Shown: positions 38,078 to 47,559, counted from the stretch's first letter. The stretch is DNA of 64,000 nt from an uncultured Chitinophaga sp. (GCA_902168205.1 CABHOK010000002.1:794441-858440), one strand, 5' to 3'. Notes: a model not told the origin generated them from the sequence alone. Program-made: numbers and translations.

Positions 38078-40510
38078 TTACGGTTCCTTGAGTTTAACCT
38101 TCAGATCGCGGGCAATCTCTTGTTGAGGATCGCGACTCAATACTATATTCAGCAGCATGTGCGCAGAGTCATTCTTGTCTTCATGAAAGAGTGCGCGCGC
38201 CCGGCGGGCCAGTAAATCAACGTTACCGCTATCCGCCCGAAGTCCCCTGGCTATAATTTGCTTCATGAGTTGCGTGTGTCCCTGCCAGTACTCCAGGTCG
38301 CTCCACGCCACATAGGCATCGGCATAAGCCGCATTTCGGTCGAGTGTTTGCTGCAGGTATAGCCTGGCACTATCATACTGACCGGCCCAAGCATACGTGC
38401 GTGCCAGTAACACACGTGCGTCATGATAATTAGGACTTTTATTGAGACAGTACTTTAGTATAGTCCGACTCTGGCGATATGCTTTTTGAAAAGCAAGCTC
38501 CCGCGCTTTTGCATACTGCTCATCCGCAGTCATTGATAGTATAGATGCTTCGTCCAGCAGTTGTTGTTCATGTGCTGTAAAAGTAAACAGCACAGGTTTG
38601 GATGGAGAGGCACGTCTGTCTACACGGTTGTTATCGCAGGCAAAGGCACTGTTTATCTTAAACTGTTTCAGTTTTTCTGCGAGTGCTTTCTTTACCGTAT
38701 TGTCTTCGGCTGGCTCAAGTTTTAATCCCGGCTGAATAGTATATAGCCGGTTGTCCGATAAAAGGTACGTACCCTGTATATAGTCGCGGATCTCATTTTT
38801 ATTCCGGATCAGCGCGAGGTCCAGGTTGCTGGTAAAGGTAGTGTCCAATGAAAGTGGACCGGCTATAAATGGCATCTCTTGGGGAAAATGTAGAGTATAT
38901 TGAGATGCCAGGTGATTTAACAACGTGGGTGTAATGTTGGCGTGCACCGCCAGCGAAGCAAAAGTTTGTGATTGCCGGAGGAGTGGTGAGTACAGGATCA
39001 AGGGTACATGAAAGCGTTTGATCTTGTTACCCGGTGGCATCGGTATCAGGCGATGATCGCCCGTGATGACAAAAATAGTATTGTCGAAGTCGGGCCGTTT
39101 TGAATAATACTGTATGAGATTGCGTATAGCCGTGTCGGTATACAGCAGGCAGGCAAAGATACCCTTGTGAGCCTGTACTTCTTTACGAATATCCGGGGCA
39201 AGTTTTTCCGATCGTTTATCCACCTGCGTATTGAATGTTGAGTCAGGTGCGATAAACGGTTCGTGCGTGGTGAGGGTCAGGTAAATATCCAGTCGTGGCG
39301 ATTTCACGTTGTCCAAGGTGGAGGCCGCGAACGAAAATACCTCATCATCGGAAAAGCCCCAGGAGGATGTTTTCTTCTTTAACCGATACGATGCCGGAAA
39401 TTTACTTTCATCTATAAGATTGTTAATGCCCTGGTATTCCAGAAATATATCCTGGTTATCAAAATTAGGATTGCCGCCATAGAAGAAACTTGATTGATAG
39501 CCCTGGGACTTTAACAAACTGATGAGTGTCTGATGATCAGGCATGGCCGTGCCATAGCTCATGAAACCGGTACGCCCGTAGGGGAGCGATCCGAATATAC
39601 TTGGTAGTGCGCCAAAGGTTCGGCCGGCATTGCTCATGGCGTTCGACCAGTAGAGGCTCCGTTGTGAAAGCGAATCCAGGAAAGGCGTGAAGCCTCCGTA
39701 CACGGCATCGGGCCCGGTATAATCGCGGCCAAGTCCTTCCACGATAATAAAAACCAGGTTGGGACGTGAAGACGCCTTGTTGATATAGGTGTTCAGCTTA
39801 TCGGTATAGGTAACAGGATGCAGAAAAGGATAGCCGTTTTCGTCTACCGTTTCATAGGCCATCTTGTCGCGGATATACTCTTGCGTGCGATCGGCCAGGT
39901 ACCAGGTTTTATTTACGGCCAGGTAATAATCGAGGTCACGCGGATAATTTTCGGGCGCGGCATGGTGTGGCAGCGTTAAACTGATAAAGACAATGAGCGA
40001 GCACAACGCAGCCGTGGACGATATACCCTGCAGAAAATTTTTGCGGTAAACCCAATACAGGGCGAATACAAAACCGCCTAGGAGTATGATGAGAAAAACC
40101 ACCGGACCGACCGATGTACTTCCGGATGATCGTACCGTTGTAATAATATCATTCCAGGTATAGCCGTACAGGTCTGTGCTTAGGGGCAGCAGCGTTACCG
40201 TAAAATAATGAGACAGGCAGAACGATACCAGGATCAATAGGGTAAACAGCGTTGCACATACCGTATAGGCTATACGCAGAGACGCTAACGAAAGGAGGAT
40301 GTGCAGCAGTATAACAACGGAAACAATGGACAGGGATACAATCAGGTCATACCCGAGTCCCTTCAGCTCATAGGCAGCTATATTTCCTACATGGCTATAG
40401 TGTCCGGATACCATTACCAGCTCGTATAGTCTGATCAGTAGAAAGGCCGCTACATACAGGACTGTCGCTGGTAAGATTTTCTTTATAGACTCTATGATCC
40501 TGTTTTTCAT
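38078..40510 (-). CDS. membrane sulfatase-fold phosphotransferase (LTA-synthase-like) with C-terminal TPR
   Basis: Alkaline-phosphatase-superfamily enzyme facing the periplasm. Five hydrophobic helices occupy residues 10-195. The catalytic domain (about 250-560) has FIIVEGLGRDYTG, the likely nucleophile Thr298 in NAGRTFGALPS, and the metal-site motif FVITGDHRLIP near residue 475. This is the layout of LtaS and of the phosphoethanolamine transferases EptA and BcsG. After a linker, residues 660-810 form TPR repeats (LLARTYAWAGQYDSARLYLQ). That fusion is unusual. Its position between a GT2 synthase and a TPR/barrel pore suggests that it adds a phospho-substituent to the exported polymer. Donor and polymer are not known. 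Confidence 0.85.
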   Translation of the reverse strand: MKNRIIESIKKILPATVLYVAAFLLIRLYELVMVSGHYSHVGNIAAYELKGLGYDLIVSLSIVSVVILLHILLSLASLRIAYTVCATLFTLLILVSFCLSHYFTVTLLPLSTDLYGYTWNDIITTVRSSGSTSVGPVVFLIILLGGFVFALYWVYRKNFLQGISSTAALCSLIVFISLTLPHHAAPENYPRDLDYYLAVNKTWYLADRTQEYIRDKMAYETVDENGYPFLHPVTYTDKLNTYINKASSRPNLVFIIVEGLGRDYTGPDAVYGGFTPFLDSLSQRSLYWSNAMSNAGRTFGALPSIFGSLPYGRTGFMSYGTAMPDHQTLISLLKSQGYQSSFFYGGNPNFDNQDIFLEYQGINNLIDESKFPASYRLKKKTSSWGFSDDEVFSFAASTLDNVKSPRLDIYLTLTTHEPFIAPDSTFNTQVDKRSEKLAPDIRKEVQAHKGIFACLLYTDTAIRNLIQYYSKRPDFDNTIFVITGDHRLIPMPPGNKIKRFHVPLILYSPLLRQSQTFASLAVHANITPTLLNHLASQYTLHFPQEMPFIAGPLSLDTTFTSNLDLALIRNKNEIRDYIQGTYLLSDNRLYTIQPGLKLEPAEDNTVKKALAEKLKQFKINSAFACDNNRVDRRASPSKPVLFTFTAHEQQLLDEASILSMTADEQYAKARELAFQKAYRQSRTILKYCLNKSPNYHDARVLLARTYAWAGQYDSARLYLQQTLDRNAAYADAYVAWSDLEYWQGHTQLMKQIIARGLRADSGNVDLLARRARALFHEDKNDSAHMLLNIVLSRDPQQEIARDLKVKLKEP

Positions 40511-40519
40511 AGCGAATAA

Positions 40520-41950
40520 TTACGAAGCAACTTTCTCTTTACTCTTATACTGTACAAATCCCTGCCGGGTCATTTCACCCCACGACTTCTTACCTTTCAT
40601 CAGATCATAATTACCCTTCAGCGACCACCACACCACGCGCGGGTGGAACCATATAGGTTCGATCAGGGCGATGGCTATCATTTTAAATATATCGCGCTTG
40701 GCCGTATACTTGAAGAAGGAAGTCTCTTCAGCCAGCAGCGATGTCATGGAAATAAAAAAGGCAAAGCAGTATACCGCCAGTGTAAGCGACAGAAAAAATA
40801 CCCAATGCACCTTGCCAAGTGCAACCAGCACGATAAAGAATATAAGTCCGGTAAATTCAACGAAAGGCGAGAGCCATTCATAAAAGAACCAGAACGGGTA
40901 ACTCAGCATACCCATAATGCCATACCGCGGGTTGAAAAATAACTTCCGGTGGATAGACAGTGTTTCAAATGTGCCGCGCGCCCAGCGGTTCCGTTGTCTG
41001 CTCAGAATTTGTGCGCTTGCAGGAGCTTCTGTCCAGCAAAGCGGGTCGGGTATATAGGCCACCCGGTAGGGCAACCGTTGTTCATGCATATACCTGCGCA
41101 TACGCACCACTAACTCCATATCTTCACCAACGGTTTTATGGTTATAGCCTCCGGCTTTCAATGCAGTTTCACGTTTGAATAATCCGAAAGCCCCCGAGAT
41201 CAGCAACAGTCCGTTCAGTTTACTCCACGCCATGCGCCCGAGTAAAAAGGCACGTATATATTCCAGCACCTGCATGCGGGCAATCAGATTTACCGGCAGT
41301 TTGATCTCGATGAGACGTCCTTCTTCAATAACGCACGAGTTGGCAATACGCACAACACCACCAGACGCAATTACGCTGGAGTCTTCCAGGAAAGGCTTTA
41401 CCATCTTGAGCAATGCGTCCGGTTCTATAATACAATCGACATCGATACATGCTACGAGGTCTTTCTTGGAAAAGTTAAGACCTACATTGAGTGCATCGGC
41501 TTTACCACCATTCTCTTTATCGACAACCGTAAGTTTTTTAAAGGCACGGTTTTTTGATTTATAGATGCCGCGCACCGGTTTGGTTGCCACGGTATATTGA
41601 AGGTCATAGTTAACTTTTACCAGGTCGAATGCCGGGATAAGTTTGGCCAGCGTATCATCTTTACTGCCATCATTGATAATAATTACCTCGTAATTATTAT
41701 ACATGATCGATAGCAGCGACTTAACATTATCAATAATGGTGAGGCCCTCGTTGTAGGCCGGTGCGATCAGTGAAATACCGGGAGCAAAAGGCGATGAAAG
41801 TATATATTTATAGTCAACGAAGTAATTTCTTCGCATATAGGCCTGCATCTCAAACAGCGAAATAGCGGCTAGTATCAGGTAACTTACGGCAATGGTGATT
41901 GCGTATAAGAAAATGAGTACGTTAACAATGAAATACAGAATATCCCACAT
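40520..41950 (-). CDS. processive family 2 glycosyltransferase (PgaC/BcsA/YaiP-like)
   Basis: Inner-membrane polysaccharide synthase. One N-terminal hydrophobic segment is followed by a GT-A domain with ISLIAPAYNEG and VIIINDGSKDD for nucleotide binding. The metal-site motif is CIDVDCIIEPDALL, the acceptor motif is VGEDMELVVRMRRY, and the processivity motif is RQRNRWARGT. Three or four C-terminal helices follow (YPFWFFYEWLSPFVEF). All motifs of a processive beta-glycan synthase are present. I see no PilZ domain, so c-di-GMP control, if any, would be indirect. The length of 476 aa is normal. Its spacing is 10 bp to the sulfatase-fold gene and 20 bp from the HEAT gene. Confidence 0.93.
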   Translation of the reverse strand: MWDILYFIVNVLIFLYAITIAVSYLILAAISLFEMQAYMRRNYFVDYKYILSSPFAPGISLIAPAYNEGLTIIDNVKSLLSIMYNNYEVIIINDGSKDDTLAKLIPAFDLVKVNYDLQYTVATKPVRGIYKSKNRAFKKLTVVDKENGGKADALNVGLNFSKKDLVACIDVDCIIEPDALLKMVKPFLEDSSVIASGGVVRIANSCVIEEGRLIEIKLPVNLIARMQVLEYIRAFLLGRMAWSKLNGLLLISGAFGLFKRETALKAGGYNHKTVGEDMELVVRMRRYMHEQRLPYRVAYIPDPLCWTEAPASAQILSRQRNRWARGTFETLSIHRKLFFNPRYGIMGMLSYPFWFFYEWLSPFVEFTGLIFFIVLVALGKVHWVFFLSLTLAVYCFAFFISMTSLLAEETSFFKYTAKRDIFKMIAIALIEPIWFHPRVVWWSLKGNYDLMKGKKSWGEMTRQGFVQYKSKEKVAS

Positions 41951-41969
41951 GCCTTGAAAACATTAATGT

Positions 41970-43094
41970 TTATTGCAAGAGCGGTTCCGATACATGTTCG
42001 ATAGCTCCTGAAAGTATACCGTTCATCCTGGTGTTAAAATCCAGTAGTAATTGTCGTGCTTCGTCATCCAGTTTATACAGCGCCTCTACCGCATTAAACC
42101 GAACTGTATAGTCCTGGTGGTCCAGGTAGCGAAGTATAGTATATTTATGTTCCGATGTATAACCGATCCGCCCGAGGCAACGCACCATGCGTGTACTTAG
42201 TTTTTCATTGGTCCAGAAGGCATCCACACGTTTGGTGATTTCATCGGCCAGTTCGTGTGCTTCCAGTGCTGCAATGGTTTCGAGGGTAAGCCCCGCGATG
42301 CGCGTATCGGTATGAGACAACAGTGCCGTGAGAAAAGGTATAGCCGAGCTCTGTCGGAATTGTCGCGCCATGCTTAAAGAGAACAACACAACGTCCAGGT
42401 TACTGCTCGAAAACCAGCGGCTGAAGTGCGGCAGCTTACGCGCATCGGATTTGGACAAGTGATAATGTATATTGATGCGCATCCACGGAGTAATTGTGCC
42501 GGTATATCGATCGAGAAAGGAAAGCGGTGCTTCGTCATCCAGCCGCACCAGTGCCAGCAGACTTTCTTCGCGCAGTGTGCGATTATCCGAAACTATAAAT
42601 TTGCGAATGGTATCTATAGCAGGCTGATAGCCAAGCTCGGCCAGTTCGCGAATACCCTGGGCTTTTTTCTGCCACGATCCGCGTTTGATTTTATTCAAAC
42701 TATACTGGTGCAGGTCAAGTTCGATATAGAGCTGCTCCAGTATTTTGGAAGACGAACCGGATATACTTTTCTTAACGGATACCAGTTGGTTTACCATGAC
42801 TTGTCTGGCGAGTGATGATTGCCCGGCCAGGGTACGCAGTGTATCAAGCTTGAAGTGATGCGATGATGCGGGTACGGAAGAAGTGGTCTCCATAATGACC
42901 ATTGCATTCAGCGTACGCTGAAAGTAATTCCGGAGTATAGATTCCTTTTGCTGGCGATTATTTTTTGAAAAGCGACTGATCAGTATGAATGCTACAAACA
43001 GAATAGCAGCCGCAAAAAATGCCAGTGCCAGTATAATAAATACTTTCACCTCGGCTGTAGCCTGTATAGTAGTAAACGGAATCTGATCGATCAT
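41970..43094 (-). CDS. membrane-anchored HEAT-repeat protein
   Basis: One N-terminal transmembrane helix (IILALAFFAAAILFVAFILI) is followed by a basic juxtamembrane stretch and an all-helical cytoplasmic part. Recurrent HEAT-like units include GIRELAELGYQPAIDTIRKF, REESLLALVRLDDEAPLSFL, HTDTRIAGLTLETIAALEAH and HQDYTVRFNAVEALYKLDDE. HEAT solenoids bind proteins, so this is probably a scaffold or adaptor between the receiver protein and the glycosyltransferase. The start codon overlaps the receiver stop by 4 bp (ATGA), so their translation is coupled. The exact function is unknown. Confidence 0.8.
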   Translation of the reverse strand: MIDQIPFTTIQATAEVKVFIILALAFFAAAILFVAFILISRFSKNNRQQKESILRNYFQRTLNAMVIMETTSSVPASSHHFKLDTLRTLAGQSSLARQVMVNQLVSVKKSISGSSSKILEQLYIELDLHQYSLNKIKRGSWQKKAQGIRELAELGYQPAIDTIRKFIVSDNRTLREESLLALVRLDDEAPLSFLDRYTGTITPWMRINIHYHLSKSDARKLPHFSRWFSSSNLDVVLFSLSMARQFRQSSAIPFLTALLSHTDTRIAGLTLETIAALEAHELADEITKRVDAFWTNEKLSTRMVRCLGRIGYTSEHKYTILRYLDHQDYTVRFNAVEALYKLDDEARQLLLDFNTRMNGILSGAIEHVSEPLLQ

Positions 43095-43456
43095 AAATTC
43101 AGCAGGCGTTTAACACGAATCGCGAGTTCTGCCGGACTAAATGGTTTGGTGATAAAATCATTGGCCCCTATATCAAAAGCCTGCAGCACGGTTTCTTCAA
43201 GTCCTTCTGCCGATAGTATAATGATCGGAGTTTTCTTTTTGAGCACCTGGCGTACATGCGTTACTATCTCAAGGCCGGAATGAAAAGGCATGTGTATATC
43301 GGATATGATCAGATCAAAATCATTTTCATCGAGCAAACGCTTAGCTTCTCTGCCATCGACCGCTTTCACTACTTCTCCAAAATTTTCACGCGATAATTTG
43401 AACCGAACCATGCTGATTAACGCCTCGTCATCATCACAAACAAGAATTTTCATCAT
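43091..43456 (-). CDS. stand-alone response-regulator receiver domain
   Basis: A 121-aa CheY-like protein without output domain. The acidic pocket is CDDDEA (Asp8-10), the phospho-acceptor is Asp53 in LIISDIHMPF, the switch Ser lies in IIILSAEGLEE, and the conserved Lys is in DFITKPFSPAELA. It is the first gene of the minus-strand exopolysaccharide run and overlaps the HEAT gene by 4 bp. It is divergent from a hybrid histidine kinase 85 bp away, its likely phosphodonor. It probably controls the synthase by protein contact rather than by transcription. Confidence 0.92.
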   Translation of the reverse strand: MMKILVCDDDEALISMVRFKLSRENFGEVVKAVDGREAKRLLDENDFDLIISDIHMPFHSGLEIVTHVRQVLKKKTPIIILSAEGLEETVLQAFDIGANDFITKPFSPAELAIRVKRLLNL

Positions 43457-43541
43457 TTGTTATCAATTCGTATGGTATTCTAAAAAGTCATTCCTGCCAA
43501 CAGGTGGTTAAAAAACATTTTTTAATTTATTAAATTTCTTC

Positions 43542-46196
43542 ATGAAAACCACGAGGCGTTCGCTCAAGAGGCGTTACATTTTTTTTATTGGTTCTGTTAT
43601 ACTAACGATTATAGTATCGCAGGCTATTGTACAATATGCTTTGCAACGCCAGAATGAAGATGCGCAGCTTATTAATGAAGCCGGCCGGCAGCGTATGTTA
43701 AGCCAACGAATATCTAAACTTATACTATACCTGAATGATGACCTGATTGAAACAGACACCATACGAGGTACACGACTGGATACATTAACGAAGCTGATCA
43801 ATACGTGGCAGGTAATGCACGATCGACTCATCCTGCAGAACCAGCAAAATGATAAAAGTAAAATAATTGAATTGCTGCTCAATAAAAATACACCACATGT
43901 TACCAGTATAGTAGCAGCGGCACGAAATATACTGCGTGCGCCAGGCGCGGAGTCTGTGAATGCAGCTGTAGCGGAAATATCAAAACATGAATTGCCGTTT
44001 TTGCTGCTGATGGAACGAACAGTTAACCAGTATCAGCGTGAAGCCGAACAAAAACTCAATTACTTTAAAAAGATAGAACTGGCATTATCAGCGCTGGCCA
44101 TTGCTATACTCGTGGCGGAGTTTATGTATATATTCCTGCCGGTGCTCAAGAGTTTACGCATCAAGAATAAAAAATTATCCAAACTTAACCGGCAACTGGT
44201 GCTGTCCAATAATGAACTTGTGGCATCGGAGGAGGAGATCCGCGTTAACCTGGAGCAGATCAGTGCGCTGCGCGAAAGCCTGGAGATACGCGAGCGTCAG
44301 TATCGTGAACTTGTGGAGAACGCCAGTGATATGATCTATGAGCTGGGACAAGATGGTAAATTTACTTTTGTGAATGCCGTGATGGAAGTACACAGCGGAT
44401 ATAGTAAAGATGAGTTGATGGGTAAACCGTATTGGGAACTTGTACATGGAGATGATCGGGCCGATACAATACAATTTTACCGCGACCAGCTTAAAGAATG
44501 CCGGGAGGTTAGTTACCACGAATTCAGAATGCATGGTAAAACTGACGATCTGTGGGTGGGACAAAATGTACGAATGTTCTTCGAGGGTAAATATGCGCAT
44601 AAGGTAAGTGTTGTGGCACGTGATATTACCATACGCAGACAGGCTGAACGTGCCTTGCAGGAAGCGAAAGAAAAAGCTGAGAATGCCACGCGGATAAAAA
44701 GTGATTTTCTGAGTATGATTAGCCACGAGATACGAACGCCTATGAACGCGATTATCGGTCTCACTAATCTTTTACTGGAAGATAAACTTACTGTCAAGCA
44801 GCAGGAGAATCTGAAGCTGTTGAAATTCTCCGGGGAGAATCTGCTCACCATCATCAATGATATATTGGATTTCAGCAAGATTGAAGCGAATAAAATCGAA
44901 ATAGAGAAGGTTGATTTTGATCTGAAAGAAATCATTCAGCGCACAGTCAGTATGATGGAGCATCGCGTGTCGGGCAAGAATGTAAAAGTGCAGGCGTTCT
45001 TTGATGGTACATTGCCGCAATACCTCAAGGGCGATCCGGTTCGTATCGTGCAGATCATCACCAACCTGATGGGGAATGCTGTGAAGTTTACTGAGGAAGG
45101 AGAAGTGAGGTTAGTGGTGGAGGCATTGAAACGTGAAGGTAAACTGGTAACGTTTCGATGTACTGTAATGGACACCGGTATAGGTATACCTGCGGATAAG
45201 ATCAATACTATATTTGACAGCTTCTCGCAGGCTGGTAATAACATTACCCGCGAGTATGGCGGAACCGGATTAGGACTTACTATTACCCGAAGATTAATTA
45301 ACCTGATGGGAAGTGATATAGCTGTGGACAGTATACCGGGCGAAGGATCGAGTTTCTTTTTTACGCTTACACTGGAAGAGGGACAGAAACCCTCAGAAGG
45401 TACTACCTCCAATGACCTCGCGACTATATTGAGACAGCGCTCGATACGGGTGCTGCTGGTAGAAGATAACCGAGTGAATCAAATGGTAGCCGTAAATTTT
45501 CTTCAGAATTGGGGTATCCACACCGTTGTGGCGAGCAACGGAAGAGAGGCCGTGGAGTTGATCAAGGAAAAACGATATGATCTTGTGTTGATGGATCTGC
45601 AGATGCCGGTAATGAACGGCTATGAAGCAACGCGTGCTATACGCTCTATGGACGATCCATATTTTCATACTATACCCATCATTGCGCTCACAGCTTCGGC
45701 CATGATTGAAATGCGCGGCAAGGTATTAACCACGGGTATGTCGGACTATATGAGCAAACCGTTTCATCCGGGCGATCTGCAGCGCATCATCAGTAAATAT
45801 GCATTGCAGGAAGATGTGAAGGTTTCAGAAAGTACAATGTCGAGTCAGCTCGATCTGTATACGGAAGGCAATACCGAATTTAAGTGTGAGCTTATCGGAC
45901 AGTTCATTCAAAACCTGGAGGAGCTTAAAGTTGTTTTTGAAAAAGCGTTAGCTGCCAGCGATGCAGAAATGTTCCGCGCGGTGGTGCACAAGAGTAAAAC
46001 AACGGTAAGTGTGATCAGCTATAAACCCCTGTCGGATATACTGGGAGCTGTGAAAGACCAGATGAAATCAACGATCGAAACGGATGCTATATTTCCGGAC
46101 GAACTTCATATTGGCTTTTACAAGGCCTGCGATGAAGCCATTCTCATGCTACAGGAAGAATTACGGAAAGCACGTGCAACTACCAAGTCGGTATAG
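43542..46196 (+). CDS. hybrid sensor histidine kinase: PilJ-type N-terminus, PAS, HisKA/HATPase, REC, Hpt
   Basis: Membrane sensor. Two hydrophobic helices (about residues 15-35 and 175-200) flank a periplasmic domain with the PilJ/NIT-like start NEAGRQRMLSQRISKLILYL. A PAS domain is at about 250-370 (LVENASDMIYELGQDGKFTF). The phospho-His is His395 in MISHEIRTPMNAIIG. The ATPase domain has NLMGNAVKFTEEGEV and GGTGLGLTI. The receiver has Asp685 in VLMDLQMPVMNGYE. An Hpt-like domain has His816 in AVVHKSKTT. The complete phosphorelay in one chain, between two stand-alone receivers, suggests the Hpt hands phosphate to one or both of them. Confidence 0.92.
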   Translation: MKTTRRSLKRRYIFFIGSVILTIIVSQAIVQYALQRQNEDAQLINEAGRQRMLSQRISKLILYLNDDLIETDTIRGTRLDTLTKLINTWQVMHDRLILQNQQNDKSKIIELLLNKNTPHVTSIVAAARNILRAPGAESVNAAVAEISKHELPFLLLMERTVNQYQREAEQKLNYFKKIELALSALAIAILVAEFMYIFLPVLKSLRIKNKKLSKLNRQLVLSNNELVASEEEIRVNLEQISALRESLEIRERQYRELVENASDMIYELGQDGKFTFVNAVMEVHSGYSKDELMGKPYWELVHGDDRADTIQFYRDQLKECREVSYHEFRMHGKTDDLWVGQNVRMFFEGKYAHKVSVVARDITIRRQAERALQEAKEKAENATRIKSDFLSMISHEIRTPMNAIIGLTNLLLEDKLTVKQQENLKLLKFSGENLLTIINDILDFSKIEANKIEIEKVDFDLKEIIQRTVSMMEHRVSGKNVKVQAFFDGTLPQYLKGDPVRIVQIITNLMGNAVKFTEEGEVRLVVEALKREGKLVTFRCTVMDTGIGIPADKINTIFDSFSQAGNNITREYGGTGLGLTITRRLINLMGSDIAVDSIPGEGSSFFFTLTLEEGQKPSEGTTSNDLATILRQRSIRVLLVEDNRVNQMVAVNFLQNWGIHTVVASNGREAVELIKEKRYDLVLMDLQMPVMNGYEATRAIRSMDDPYFHTIPIIALTASAMIEMRGKVLTTGMSDYMSKPFHPGDLQRIISKYALQEDVKVSESTMSSQLDLYTEGNTEFKCELIGQFIQNLEELKVVFEKALAASDAEMFRAVVHKSKTTVSVISYKPLSDILGAVKDQMKSTIETDAIFPDELHIGFYKACDEAILMLQEELRKARATTKSV

Positions 46197-46232
46197 TTTA
46201 CAGATAAGTATATATAGGCTGCCAATTGTAAA

Positions 46233-46625
46233 TCAGTTTATGAAATCTTCAAATGCCGAACGCAAGTTGGTTTCCGTAACGGGTTTGGTAAGAAACGCAG
46301 TTATACCCATTTCTTTGGCTTTGCGTACATCGTTCGGATTCTGAGATGAACTGACGATAACGATGCGCATGGAATCTTTATTCGGGATATTGAGCCTCTT
46401 AAAGGCTTCGATAAAGCTGAATCCATCCATAATCGGCATGTTCAGATCGAGCAGAATTACATCGGGTAGCGAGAGTGCTCCCTGAAAATAATCGTTGAGC
46501 AAATTAATTGCTTCTTCACCATTCAAAGCAGTGTGCACTTCATTAACAATACCCATGCGTTGAAGTGTTTTCTTGCTGATCAGGTTGCACACCTGGTCAT
46601 CATCAACTAACAAAACTTTTTTCAT
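46233..46625 (-). CDS. stand-alone response-regulator receiver domain (Rcp1-like)
   Basis: A 130-aa single receiver. The acidic triad is VDDDQVC (Asp8-10) and the acceptor Asp60 is in VILLDLNMPIMDG. The switch Ser lies in RIVIVSSSQNPND, and Lys is in AFLTKPVTETNL. The NPNDVRKAKEMG segment places it with the Rcp-type receivers often paired with hybrid kinases. It is convergent with the hybrid kinase gene, only 36 bp between the two ends. It is likely another phosphoacceptor for that kinase. No output domain is present. Confidence 0.92.
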   Translation of the reverse strand: MKKVLLVDDDQVCNLISKKTLQRMGIVNEVHTALNGEEAINLLNDYFQGALSLPDVILLDLNMPIMDGFSFIEAFKRLNIPNKDSMRIVIVSSSQNPNDVRKAKEMGITAFLTKPVTETNLRSAFEDFIN

Positions 46626-47559
46626 GGCCTTTGTGGTTAGAGACTAAAATACAACACAAGCAGATGTAAATACTTTTTTAAGCGGAGTAATTAAAGATAA
46701 CGAATTGTGCAGAAAGACGGGAACGTATGTAATATTATTTGAACAACACGCTGCCGGAAAAGCACGCTTTTTTTATGAATGTTTCAACATTATTATGTTT
46801 GCAACGGTAGGCCTATGTGAAACAGTGGCGAGCTTTTGAGAAGAAAAAGAAAGCTGCTGGCTTCTGGCTACAAGAGTTGTGAACGGTGGGGTGACGTTGC
46901 TGCTTTTGGTTAAGTACATCTTGGAAATAGCTGCAAGCTTTGAGTTATGAGCTGCGAGAAAGGAAGACTGCCGGCTACTGGCGGCAGGACTTGGTCAGAG
47001 GGTGACGTTCGGCTTTGTAGATATATACTTTATCAGTTGCGAGCTTTTAGTTTCGAGCTCCGAGACGATTTTAACAGGTAAATATATACCACCAGAAAAA
47101 TTAGTCTAGCAGCTCGTAGCTGTGGGCTGGCAGCTAATTCATCATCGGCTGTAAGCTAGTTTTTAGTTTCGATACGATTTAGTAGGTAAAATATATACCA
47201 TCAGGAAAATCAGCTAGCAACTTGTATCCACTAGTGTCCGGGTAAAGATTTTTTAAAATGTACTTTTACCGGGCAGTCGAAACGTAGACTATGTCAATTC
47301 ATCGAATCAATGAATAACTCATTTTCCTATGGAAAGAGTATGTTCAGAGATGATACGATAAATATATAGCTGATTTTTCCGTACGGCTGAATTCATTTTA
47401 TAAGGAATGGCTACAGGCTGCAGGATTTGGTAGGGGTGTTGTGGCGCCAGGGCCTTGGTTAATAGATACTTTTTCAGCTGAGAGTTCTGAGACGATTTTA
47501 GCAGGTAAATATATACCAACAGAAAATCAGCCTGGCAATTGGTGGCTAGAGGCTAGCAG
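46626..47559. repeat. 934-bp intergenic region of degenerate direct repeats
   Basis: From about 46846 the region consists of AGCTGCGAG-type words plus a longer unit seen three times. Its order is a GAGACGATTTTAACAGGTAA-like block, then AATATATACCA, then CAGAAAAATCAGC, then CTAGCAGCTCGTAGCT (near 47065-47130, 47165-47230 and 47490-47561). Copies drift by substitutions and small indels. The last copy runs up to the stop codon of the PAP2 gene. Before the repeats, TATGTTTG at 46794-46801 resembles a plus-strand -7 box with no gene behind it. No convincing coding frame is present. Confidence 0.65.

Noticed and set aside
40520..41950. Cellulose synthase proper (BcsA) with c-di-GMP control
   Set aside because: No PilZ domain or RxxxR motif is visible and no BcsB, BcsC or BcsZ genes are nearby; the assignment stays at processive GT2.
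47319..47519. Minus-strand open frame of 66 codons in the repeat block
   Set aside because: It lies wholly in degenerate repeat sequence, has no recognisable domain and its reading frame changes between repeat copies.
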